A stretch of 64,000 nucleotides of DNA. Origin: Manihot esculenta. Its lineage: Eukaryota; Streptophyta; Magnoliopsida; Malpighiales; Euphorbiaceae. Shown in pieces: positions 49,800 through 60,916 of the stretch. Numbering within the stretch: the first letter of the stretch is position 1; every line of letters begins with the position of its first letter. The notes beneath the pieces are model-generated. The model saw nothing but the letters and a program-made list of their open reading frames with translations, had not been told where the DNA came from and ran no database searches. The DNA lies in NCBI RefSeq assembly GCF_001659605.2, contig NC_035173.2, forward strand, positions 11,318,859 through 11,382,858. The letters are read 5' to 3'. Made by a program: the position numbers and the translations under genes.

Positions 49800-50909
49800 T
49801 TAAAGGATGGAACAGAGTTGACCATCATCATAGGGTGAGAATCCAACAGCTACAAGTTGGCATTGCTTACAGTAACTAGGGAGTGATTCACAAAGTTTCT
49901 GTGCTTCCTTTTTCGGAGTTTCTTTCTTAGGTGGTCCGACGCTGATGATTACTGCCCCTTTCTTTTTCTTCCTAAGTTGTTTTGTTAATAGCACTGGATC
50001 AACATTTCCTATCACTGTCAATTCTCCCTTATTACCATCAACACTCACCTCATTAATACCTGTTAATTCCAAAGTAAAAAATAGTTGTAAGCCTGCCCTA
50101 CTATGGTAATAATTTCAACGCCTAACAGTCAAAGTAATTATTTAAACCTTCCCTCATATTAATAATTTAATTCAAACATTTGCAATAAAAATATTTTATA
50201 AAAATTCAATCCATTGATTTTTTTTAACAATTTTATATAATTTTTTAAAAATTTATTTTTTATAAAATAAATTATACAAAATGGAGGGTTAAATTTTAAT
50301 AAAATTAATAAAGTGTCCAAAATTCCTTTTTTTCTACTTGTCTACGGCTATCATTGAAATCCAACTTTACCACCATAGCAAACTCTTCCATCATCTCTTT
50401 TTTACATCCATTGAGCATCAAAAGATCAATAGTAATAAGAATAGATATTACATGACGAAAACTGATAAAACGGCTAATTAAAGTGAAAAAATTATTTAAA
50501 CTTGCATAATTTTGAAATTTAGTTAATTATATCAAGATTTACATATTTAATTGAAATACAAATATTTAAAAAAAAATTATGGCTAATAATAGATATATTA
50601 TTGTTTCCAAGACCCTAAAAAAAAAAAAAAGAAGAAAAGTTGGAAGGCTAACCATTTATTTGAGCATGCGTAAGAAATATATGCATATACGTAGTGTTTT
50701 TAAGAAGAAATAGAGACCTTCAAGTTTGGCAACAGCTTTCAAAACCTCCATCTTGCATTTGAGGCAGTTGATAATATTGAGACGCAGCACAATCTTCTAC
50801 TTATACATATGAATGCAAAAAGATTTAAGCACAAGAAATATTTGGCATATACAAATTAATTATACAGCAACTCTCTGCTTCATAACTTTTTACATACCTT
50901 CGCATCCAT
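49800..50909 (-). CDS. Heavy-metal-associated isoprenylated plant protein (HIPP-like), three exons
   Basis: Exons are 50898-50909 (only MDAK), 50718-50796 and 49800-50059, joined by GT-AG introns in consistent phase to give 116 residues. The HMA domain spans about residues 4-75: KKIVLRLNIINCLKCKMEVL, KAVAKLEGINEVSVD, GELTVIGNVDPVLLTKQLRK, VGPPKK. It keeps the C-x-x-C pair (CLKC) that binds metal in the family. The C-terminus CSIL fits a CaaX prenylation signal, so membrane attachment is likely. A second Cys-rich patch (YCKQCQ) precedes it. The tiny first exon is typical of this family. An out-of-frame ATG lies 13 bases upstream. Metal identity and role are unknown. Confidence 0.82.
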
Positions 50910-50944
50910 CGCTGATATCCATGGATGAGCTATACGAATGGAGC

Positions 50945-50952
50945 TTTTTATA
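50945..50952 (-). promoter_or_regulatory. TATA box of the HIPP-like gene
   Basis: TATAAAAA on the minus strand, about 36-43 bases upstream of the start codon, implies a very short 5' leader. Confidence 0.6.
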
Positions 50953-50953
50953 G

Positions 50954-51270
50954 ACCTTTAACAGGTTACCCTTACACTTGGTTATATATATTATATATAT
51001 ATACTACTACTACTACTGACATAGATAAGGAAATCAATAAAAGAGTTGAGGACTACCGTTGGTCATTTTAATTGAATCCTAGAGTATTTTAAGTTTTGTA
51101 TTAAAATAAATTTAGATTGATCATTTTAATTTAGAAAATTTGACTCGAATTTATTTTTTATTAAACTTTTTAATATTAAATTCTAATCATATTTCAAATC
51201 GGTTAATGAGTTATATAACATTTCAAATTAAAATACTATTTAATTAGAAAAATTAAATTATATTGATCAG
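50954..51270. other. Intergenic DNA
   Basis: It has an ATAT stretch near 50986-51001 and a TAC trinucleotide run (about 51002-51016). Nothing else is recognised. Confidence 0.5.
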
Positions 51271-52653
51271 TGTTGAAGTAAAAAAAAAAAAATCTATTCA
51301 AATCTAATCAAATATAAATTGCGTATGGGGAGAATAGGATTGAATCTACAATGAATTAACACTAAAAATTTTCAATTAATAACTAAAAAAAATAAACACG
51401 TAAAAGGGATTTTTGATGAAAAGTGAAAATAAAATAAAAAATTAAAATAATTAATAAAAGTAATAATAAAGAGAAAATCATATCAATATAAATAAATTCT
51501 AATTGAAAATTAGGAATTTCAGTTGTGAGAATTGATTATAGGAACAAAAATATTTTTATTTATTCCAATAAATTAGTTCTAGTTATGAGAGATACTCCAC
51601 ATAACCAATATCTCCTTAGGTATAAATTAATTAAGAAATGTTTACTAATTAATCCTAGCTAACAAACAATTCAAAGAACATCTATTGGATTTAATTTATC
51701 AATCGCCTTAAGAATTAGAGAGACCCAATTCTAACCAACAAACAAAACTGCGCGGTGAGTTTAAGTTAGATTATGCAATTCGTTAATGGGTTACAGTAAT
51801 TGTTATTTGTTGTTGAATAACTCAAGCAATTACAGATTTCAAACATCCAAACTAACAATATATCACCTTGAAAATATAAACAATGGGCCCTATTAGCAAT
51901 CATTAAAGTAATAATAATAATAATAACTGAAATTGCATGAATAAAAGATGAATAATGATGTTTAGATGTCACAATCCATGAAAAAACTGAAACTTTAACC
52001 TATCTCCAACTAGAAACCAAGAAATTAGCCACATATGACTATAAGAAAACATAAAAATGAAGAAGAGAATTCGGTTGGAAAAGAGATGTATGCGGCTATC
52101 GCCTAAGCTAGGAATTTATAGCAGTTGAACCCTAGCAGAACTCTTGCCAAGCTTTTGTAAAGATTTTGATTTGAATTACTTTAATTAGGGATCTCTTTTT
52201 TATTTGTTTTCTTTAGAAGAGATTCCTTGATTCGAAGGAGAAACCATGTTGCACTTAGAGGGAAGATATCATGTGAGATTCAACAGCTTTAAATGAGGAG
52301 ATTTGAATCTTTCTTGCAAATCTGAAGTCAATTACGCTTTCTATTGAGATCTGGTGCGGACTATCGATTTTTCCAGAGGTTTGGACAAGTCTCTACTCCA
52401 ATATTGACTAAATCATTAACAGCTTCTGTTAGAGATTCTGGGTAAATTTTGTCTCTACGAAGCAGGATCAGCTGGCAGGTTTGCCCAAATCGGTGGTCAA
52501 GTCTTGTTCAGCAATTTTCTTTACTATTTTCATTAAATCAGTCATTCCTATGATTTTCTATGAAAGTACATCAAAAAGCACAATATTAATCAGAAAACAC
52601 TCAAATTAGTGCTAAAGATAGAGCAGTATGTGTGCTAAAATTATATTCTATCA
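51271..52653 (-). mobile_element. Putative LTR (minus oriented) of an uncharacterised element
   Basis: It runs from TGTTGAAG to TTCTATCA, 1383 bp. On the minus strand the start TGATAGAATATAATTTTAGC, preceded by the purine-rich GGTGTAGAGGTATT, looks like a 3' LTR with polypurine tract. The internal layout resembles 54074-55398 in the spacing of AACTAACAA-type blocks. No partner LTR or coding region was found. Confidence 0.35.
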
Positions 52654-54073
52654 AATACCTCTACACCTAGCCATTTCTTTGTTCTCAAGCATAGAATAAT
52701 TTAGACCAACAATTCCTCCCTTCTTGTTCCTGTATTCCACTTAATTTACCACCTAAGATTCCAAGATTGAAGCGTTACAATGTAACTAGCATGAACTGAG
52801 ATGACCCCCCATCCAAGTTTCTGTTTACGAACTATGGCTTAAAGGTGCTTTCCTTATAAGAGAGAGTTTATTAATGTTCATTCAAGCATAAATTTTTTTT
52901 TCGGATTGATTATGCAGCACTTACCACACCCTGCCCTTACCATTTCAGTGCAGTTTTGCAATGTACTTTCAATTTAAGAACTTGTTCTTGCTTGAAATGT
53001 CATCAACTTTTTTACGTGAAAGTGCATATTTGTGATACCCAATCCCGATTACTCAGCTAGTCACAATCTTTAAGTAGATACAAGCTCTGCTCATAGTTTA
53101 GGACCAGTGGAGCAAGTTTTAATTTATGCTGCACATTTTTTTTTTGTGTTTGCTTGTCACGGTTTAGGCAAGTTTCTACAGAAGTTACTGAGCATGCCAT
53201 CCCTATCACACAATTACAAGCTTGGCTCATCTCACTAATAATTTAAGACAACAATTTAAACCACAATGAGCAAAAAGAAAAATCAGTAGAAGCCCCTCTA
53301 ATGAATGCAAATCCACTATAAGTGATTCAATCAAAGTTTCAAGGGTGAGCAAACAAATGGGGTCATGAAGGAGGCTTTGATGATCTCATTATCATGATTT
53401 TGTTTGTGTGTGAGAAACAGAGCAAATATGTAAAAAAAAAAGTATTTTACATTAAATGCAAAGAATGTACAGTGTATGCTAGTATTTTGATCATAGTGTC
53501 CACAACTACCACCACACTTAGCTCAAACATTATCCTCAATGGAAAGAGAAAGAAAGTAAGAGAGTAAGTTTCTAGGGCATGTTGATTTAGGCAAGCCTGT
53601 GGTGGAATCTCAGGGTTACTGTCCATGATTAGGGAAAAAATAATTAATCAAGAGCTAGAGCATGCCCCTCCATGTGTTGCATTCTGGAGTCGATCCTATT
53701 TAAACGGGCAACAAGGGGGAGTCGGGGTGTTTGGCGGCAAGTGCCTCTGCAAGTGCTTCAGAGGGTCTATTACAGGTGCTGGAGAAGCTGGGTGATCTTA
53801 GTGAAACACACGCTCATGGAGTGGTACAACTGGACTTGCAGGAGACAGAATAAAAACCACCAATCCTGCAAAGCAACCCCATGTCAACCAAGAAACGTAA
53901 ATCCAATGAGATTGGTTCACTGGCTTGGGAAAGGTCAGTGTTTCTAGATCAAAAAGTTGCATATTGACAGCCAAAAAGGTGATCATGGAGCCAAATATAA
54001 GGGGGCGATGAAAGGATAGGATGCTAGAGAATTGGGATGCAATCCAAAATTCAAAATTGAGCTTGCTGACAAG
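52654..54073 (-). other. Non-coding retroelement-like internal sequence
   Basis: Phrases such as TTGTTCTCAAGCATAGAA and GGCAAGCCTG recur here and at 55400-57460, suggesting related internal regions of two non-coding LTR elements. No gene was recognised. Confidence 0.3.
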
Positions 54074-55398
54074 TGTCGAATCTGTCAATTAAAATTTACT
54101 TCCATTTCCTTGTTTTAATAAGAACTTATAGATAAGATAAATGAGTATCGATCCCACAGAGATCTTAGCTCTGTTTAATTTAGATGACTAGTTGAAATAG
54201 AAGAGTAGTTTAATACAAAAAGTGAGAAGAAGAGAATTTTTTATACAGTTAGTTTTTGCTTTGGGCAAGCCAAAAATACTTAAAAGAAAAACAAGTAATG
54301 CAATTGAGATCGTGAAATAAATAATTAAATTAAATTCAGCTGAAGATAATCAAATCTAGGGGTTTGGCAGTTGATCATTGATTAGAAAAATAATTTATTT
54401 TATTATCTATTGTTTGGTTATAGTGGTCAAACAAGTGAATCCCACCAATTCTTTTTTATGATTAAATTAATTTGCTTCACGCTTAAATTAATTTCTAGTT
54501 AACTAACAACCCCATCAAGCTTGTAGATTTAATTAGTTAACTGCATTAAGAAAGAAAACCCAAACTTGATCAATAAAAACACGTAATTTATTTAAACCAA
54601 ATATACTAATTTCTTAACAAACTAATATGTTTGTTGGCACTTGTTATTAACCCAATTAAATAATTATGGATTTAATTGGATTAATTAGCAATATGTTATC
54701 TTCCCAAGAGATTCAATATGCCTCTTGAATTCTTAAGAAGACAACAATGGAGGTGGTGTTCTCGAAATAAAAATTAATAGAAAATAGAAATAAGATGAAG
54801 AGAATTGAAGCACATAATCTCACAACTTGAATAAAACCTCAATTTGGATTAACCTTCAACTGGAAAGAATTGTTTAGCCTCTAAGGGCCATGATAAAATT
54901 GTAAAAACTAAAGAAAAGAGAAGAAGGGGGCGGCAAGAAGGGGCGACGGCGGCGGCTGAATATGGAGAGAAGAGGAGGAAGAGAGAATATGATGTTAAGT
55001 TAATTCTTGGGCAACCTTTATTTAGACTTTTCCCCAATAAAAAGATAAAAATACTCAATTTAAAATAAACTCTACTACTCCTATCTTATCTCTATCCTAA
55101 TATGATTGTATTTGCTCCAATTTGAAGCTGATTTTATCCTTGTACAGCTAGAAAAATCGGGCTGAGGTGGCATTTTTTGAAATCTGGAGCTGTCCATCAC
55201 TTTGGGCTACAGGCTTGCCCAAGACTGTAACCCCCAGTCCGAAAATCTTCCAATTCAGCCTCTTTTCATTCCTTTTCTTAAATTCCGCTCAAAAACCTGT
55301 GCAAAATAAAATTCCAAGTAAAAATTTATTATTTATATCAAAATCATAGCAAAATTATGGAATTTAATAAGGAAAAAAGTGATGAATTTTGTAACTCA
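54074..55398 (-). mobile_element. Putative 3' LTR of an Athila-like deleted element
   Basis: It is bounded by TGTCGAATCTG on the left and TTTTGTAACTCA on the right. Just outside, on the minus strand, GCGGGGGAATCTAA could be the polypurine tract. The Athila-like coding remnants to the right are on the same strand. Confidence 0.4.
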
Positions 55399-56582
55399 TT
55401 AGATTCCCCCGCACTTGCACCTTTGCTTGTACTCAAGCATAGAAATTCAAATAAAAACAATAAAACTCAGCCCTATCCTCAACCAATCTGAAATTTAATT
55501 TGTCTAAAGTAAAGAACCAAATTGTCTTGCAATAGGTTGGTAGCAAAAATAGCTTAATTTCACTAAAGTTTACTTCAACAAGTTTCATGTTTAAAGCGTG
55601 TTTCTTAAGACATAAAATTGGTCCTCAATTCAATTTCAAGCACATAAAATATTAGAATGACATATAATATTAAACTGCTCTTTAAAAGAATAGACTCTTA
55701 TGAACTTTTGACTAAACCAATAAAATTTAAAGATTAGGGGGATTATTTTTATACTTCCTACTATATCTTGCCTGAAACCGATGGAGTGAATGTGAAACAA
55801 ATGGTTACTGAGCTACTTGCCCCAGATTATTCAGCTCAGGTGGCTACTAGCTCCACTCATGATTACCAGATTAAAGGGCATGAAGCGAGTTTTTAAACAG
55901 CTCACAAAGGGGTGATACTCTCCCAAACACCGATTTTTCCATACGGAATTACCTTAAGGGGTTACCAAGTACCGCATTACTTGGACCATTGGGTTGGTAA
56001 CCAAATAATCAAGTAACTAGAGGAATGGATCATAGGAGTGCATTAATTTCTGATTTTTTTTTGCTTTTTCTCTTTTTTTCTTTTTTTTTTCTTTTTTTTT
56101 TTGACACTCCTTAATTTTCACATAATCATATGGTCTAGATAATATCCTTTAAATCATTCTTAACAAAGGGCAATAACTCATTTAAAAGAACATGCATTCA
56201 TTATCAATTATTTAAATAAGGACTATATTTCATGAGCTTTTAAAACAAGTCTTAAAAAAAACTAACAAAATGAACAATTCAGCAAGTGCAAGTGTTGAGA
56301 AACTGTTGAGAAACAGAAAAAAACTTACAGGCTTGGGCAAGCCTCTAGCACAAATAGTAAAAATAGCAGAAAAAATTTCCAGACACAGCAGAAATATTAT
56401 AAATATATATGTACATCAACCCATCACAAAAAGCACTTCTATCCCAATCACTTCTCTCTCCCCCACCCTCACTCATCACATTGTCCTCAATGTAGAAGAT
56501 TTCAAGCAATGGGGGAAGTTCACAAATAAATTAGCAAAAGTGAATCAAAGAGAACTTCTCTAAGGAGTAAGTCGCCGAAAAC
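55399..56582 (-). other. Non-coding internal region of the Athila-like element
   Basis: No frame with a recognisable domain. A pyrimidine tract lies at 56058-56101. The text CTTGCTTGTACTCAAGCATA near 55423 (with one extra base) recurs near 52680 in shorter form. Confidence 0.35.
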
Positions 56583-57101
56583 TCAGGCCGGTGATGGCTG
56601 GGGTATCTGTAACCCCAAGTGAGAGAGGATGACATCTAACTTTGTATTAATGTGGTGCATTTTTGCCTCAATTCTGACTAGGTGGGTTTGATCATTATGT
56701 TTTGGATGTGCTACTAAGGTCGTTGGCGCTAACTTGTCCTCTATTCGAAATAAGCGCGATCGTGGTGGAATGATAAGACCTAGAGTTGCTTTAAAATCTT
56801 GGGTTTTACCTCCCATTCTTTTTCCTCATCATCATTGGGCAGTTCATGAATAGGGGTCTTCCCCTTAACCTGTGAGTGCTTCTGTCTCTTTGTTGAGGTC
56901 GATGGAGAGGACGGCGATGAGGGTGCCAAAGACAGTGCGGTGGCTCAGTTGACAACGAGGGTGATGCGCTATGGATATGCTAGGCATGCGCGATTCAGTC
57001 GCCGAGGCAGCTGGCATCGTTGATGAAGTGCGGCAGCGGCGTAAGGAGGAGCGGGCTTCGGGCTGGGTGGTGGTAGCATCAGGCTGGGTGGTCCTCGCCA
57101 T
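56583..57101 (-). pseudogene. Possible gag-like remnant of the Athila-like element
   Basis: Two minus-strand frames are seen. One (56865-57101) starts MARTTQPDATTTQPEARSSL and is Ser/Thr/Arg-rich. The other (56583-56816) ends RIEAKMHHINTKLDVILSHL. Both are short and separated by a frame break. The second looks like the tail of gag-like proteins in Athila-type elements, but the match is weak. Confidence 0.3.
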
Positions 57102-57527
57102 GGGTGGTGTACCTGTTGATGCAGAGGGACGCGAGAGGGAGAGGCTCTCGGGGAAGAAAAAAAAAGTGAAGAAGAGAAAAATGAAAATAGGGTTAAGTTT
57201 ATATATATATATTTCTTTTTTATTTATTTTTTTTACATAACAGCAAGTAGAATAGAATTTACCTTCCTTTGGAGCAGTTTTAAAAATAATAACTTACCAC
57301 CCAAATGACTATTGAAGGTTATAAAAGGTACCATAAGGTCCAGAATTGTCAGAAGGTCTAATCTGCTCCAAGGTAGAAAATAACAGATAAATAAATTTAA
57401 AAAAATTAAAATTAAAAGAAACTCATGAGTGACTGTACAGGCTTGGGCAAGCCTGTAACCCTAGGTTGCCTCCCAAGCAGCGCCCTTGTTTATTGTCCTA
57501 GGCTAGACTTCAGTGGCATGTTAAGGT

Positions 57528-58583
57528 TCATCCACTTCCATCTTCATAGTCATTCAGCACCCAAATCAACTTCATTGCTTTTGAAGTATTTAACTTGGAG
57601 GAGATTATGATTGGAAGTGTGTTATTACTTTCCAAAAATGCATATTTTAAATGAGCTGGAAGCATTTTTAACTCAAGTTCTGGTGCCTTATGGCTCAAAG
57701 TGAGCAATGAGTGGACTGTTTCTATGATTTCTTCACTGAATTGCGATGTGCTATTGTTAAGGCAGTCCATTGTCAAGTTTTCGGTTAAAACTACCTTCAA
57801 TTTATCTTCTTTGCATAATTCAAATGCTCCTTGAGAGAGAGGATTAACAATGTCTATGCTGCAAAGAGAAAAATTATCATCAGAATACTTCATTGCATCG
57901 TAGACATTAAATTTTACCTCTTCTCCATCAAACTCTATTGTGAGCGTGCCTTTATGCACATCGAACTTTATTCTAACTGTGCTGAGGAATGGTCTTTCTA
58001 GCAATAAATTTATAGAGTTGGATGAATTGTCATCTTCCATGTCCAAGACAAAAAAGTCTACTGGAAAAATTAATTTCCCCAATTAGACCAAAACATCCTC
58101 CAATACGCCTTTACGATAGACTATTGATCTATCGGTGAGTTGGAGTGTGATTCCTATTTGTTTTAAAGGAATTACATCCAAAGACAAATAAATAGACAGA
58201 GGAATAACATTTATAGAAGCTCCTAAATCACATCAGAATATTCTAAAAAACCACCTAGCCTAGCCCTTGGAATCAATCTTGCACAAACCAACCCCCTTGT
58301 TGGGGTCGTTACACTGAAAAGTCATTATAGTCGGACTGGTTGTAGTCTTTAAGGTCAAGCAGTACACTTGCACCTTCATGAAGATCCACCTTCAGCTGCT
58401 CTTCGAAGACCGTGATGATAGCCTTTATACAGATCTGGCTATTCTCAAGAAAAGAAAAGAAACTACTCCCATTCATATTTCCCACAGATGATAGTCATAA
58501 ACAAAAAGAAAAGGAAGGAGGGTTCTTATACAGTGGCATAGCCAGCAAAGCTTTAAATATAACTTAAAAAATAAGACAACTAT
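57528..58583 (-). pseudogene. Athila-type protease-region remnant, cut by chromovirus insertion
   Basis: The frame 57528-58082 reads FPVDFFVLDMEDDNSSNSIN then LLLERPFLSTVRIKFDVHKG and TLTIEFDGEEVKFNVYDAMK. Later it has LELKMLPAHLKYAFLESNNT with LPIIISSKL. This is the region between protease and reverse transcriptase of Athila-lineage gypsy elements. In such elements RT follows at once. Here it stops after about 15 residues, so RT, RNase H and integrase are deleted. Upstream (58083-58583) the same strand continues in broken frames with FEEQLKVDLHEGA-like text. The chromovirus at 58584 then interrupts it. Confidence 0.7.
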
Positions 58584-60816
58584 TGTAACGACCCGAAAAT
58601 CGGACCGCTACCGGCGCTAGGATCCAGATCGGCTTAAGGCCGCCGGGACCCGTAGCAAGCCTGACATAAAACCTGTAAACCTGTATAATCCCATACATGA
58701 TCCACTACATACATAAAAATTAAAACTTTTCTTTTCATGAACATCAACCAAACTCAACCTGTGCATAAACATAAACATAACTTGGATCCCTCTATGGGAT
58801 CTCATCAGTGCCCCCAATGGGTGACATAACATCTGTTGAGTTGGTTTACATAAACATCATTAAAATCTCTAAGATCATGTATTAAAGGGATAGCACAATC
58901 TATGGTCAAGCACACTTCTAATATCCATATACATCATCTCATTACATGACTATATTGATTAAGACTTTACATTACAATTTGATCATGTCCATTGCTAGCT
59001 ATTACATAAACATGACTTCTTTACTCTATCCGGACTCCTGCTATATCCTGTACCTGCAAGCCTGGGGGTAAAGGGAGAGGGGTGAGCTAAAAGCCCAGTG
59101 AGCGGAGCTATTAAAACACATTAATACTATGCTCTATGAAATGCATCATAACACAGACAGTTCACATAAGGGTTGGGTGAACTTGTCACCAATTAGTCCA
59201 AGCTAACATTGTGCCAGGCCGTAGCATGGGGTCCTGGTCTTCCTGTCATTCATACATTACTTACCATTATCCCAGGGCCTCCTCTGGGCTCCTGGTCTTC
59301 GAGTCTCACAATCGTGCCAGGCCGTAGAATGGGGTCCTGGTCTTTCATTACAATCGTGCCAGGCCGTAGAATGGGGTCCTGGTCTTCCTGTCATGGACTA
59401 ATTGGGTCATCCAACATTCACCCACATCAACAACAATCAATGCAATGCGGCATATTCGTGAATACTAATGCAATCATCCTATTGCATAATCATGATGCAT
59501 GAAACATGATAAAACATTTAATTTAAAAGATTAAGTTTAGTTCCACTCACCTCTGGCAGACTCTGACAACACCGAAGCAGTTGGACTTACTGCTGGGGTC
59601 CTCGGTTCCTCGGGTCCGAACCTACACAGGTGGACTCAAATGAGGGACCAAACATACTTGAACATAACTCTAAAATACTCCCCAAAAACCCCATAAAACA
59701 TCATGAAATAATCATAGAAATACATGCATGAAATGGCTGAATAGGGCACTTTCGGCGGCAGGTTCGGCGGCCGAAAGTCCCTCCAGAGCCGAAAGTCAGG
59801 CAGGTTCGGCGGCACCTTCGGCGGCCGAATCTCCCAGACAGAGACGAAAGTCCTCTTTCGGGGGCAAGCTTCGGCAGCCGAATGCTGCCTCCACAGGAGG
59901 GTTCGGCGGCCGAAAGTCCCTTCGGCTGCCGAACCTGGTTTCTTCCCAAAGGGCAGAAACTTGGCTCACATGAGCCTCTTGCCTCCCAAAACCTCAAATC
60001 ATGCATATAGCTCAACTAGAACATGCATACAAGTTCCTAGGGGTCTCAAACAATCAAATACCCCAACTACAACACTTCAAACACACACAATCAACACACA
60101 TTGTTCAAAACATCAATATTAACCGATAACTCAACATATATCCTAACATGCATTTCTACCCAAAGAACTCATAAAATCTTACTTAAAACACATAAGGAGC
60201 TTAAGATCGGCTCTTACCTCTTGAAGATCGAGAGGGAGACGACCTAAACTTGGAGATCCACGAAAATGAGCTCCTGAGTTCCCAAAGCTCCAAAACTTGT
60301 TTCAAAAGTTCAAAACCTTCAATGCAAGCTTAAAACTCAAGAAAAATGGTGGGGATTTGAAGGAAGAACACTAGATTTGGAAGAGGGAGGTCGGAAGCTA
60401 GCTGTGGCCGAAAATGGGAGAAAGCTCGCCCATTTCGGCTAAGCGACCCTTTTATAGGTGGCTGGCCAGGCCACGTTCGGGGGCCGAAAGTGCTTCCATA
60501 TGCATGCCATGTTCGGCGGCCGAACTTGAGTTTCGGCGGCCGAACCTGGACTTCCCTCACTCATGCTTTCGGGGGCCTAACGTGCCTCCAAAACGCATGC
60601 ATGTTCGGCGGCCGAACTTGACTTTCGGCGGCCGAACCTGGGTTTTCCTCCAAGGACTTTTCATGCAAAAAAAAACTCATTTAATTTCATACTTAAAACA
60701 TTAAAATTCATGAAAACATTTTATAAAACGTGTTTTTACCCTTCTAGAGGTTCCCGACATCTGAAATTCCACCGGACGGTAGGAATTCCGATACCGGAGT
60801 CTAGCCGGGTATTACA
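58584..60816 (-). repeat. 3' LTR of third chromovirus
   Basis: 2233 bp, from TGTAACGACCCG to GGGTATTACA. On the minus strand the TATA box is at 60449-60456 and motif clusters lie at about 60475-60645 and 59750-59935. Between 59210 and 59400 there is a tandem GTGCCAGGCCGTAGAATGGG unit with a GTCCTGGTCTTCC tail. Confidence 0.92.
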
Positions 60817-60829
60817 TTCTCCCCCCCTT
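60817..60829 (-). other. Polypurine tract of third chromovirus
   Basis: AAGGGGGGGAGAA on the minus strand, adjoining the 3' LTR start TGTAATACC. The ACATTCGGGGACGAATGT inverted repeat lies next to it (about 60833-60850). Confidence 0.85.
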
Positions 60830-60916
60830 AAGAACATTCGTCCCCGAATGTTTCTCAACCAGCACATGCATAGCAAACAACATAACATACTTACAAAAAC
60901 ACATAAAGATCTAACC

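Noticed and set aside
51766..51972. 68-codon minus-strand frame with a hydrophobic stretch
   Set aside because: It lies within a putative LTR and AT-rich DNA, with no supporting motif.
53672..54088. Overlapping 90-codon frames on both strands
   Set aside because: No recognisable domain, in the internal region of a non-coding retroelement-like stretch.
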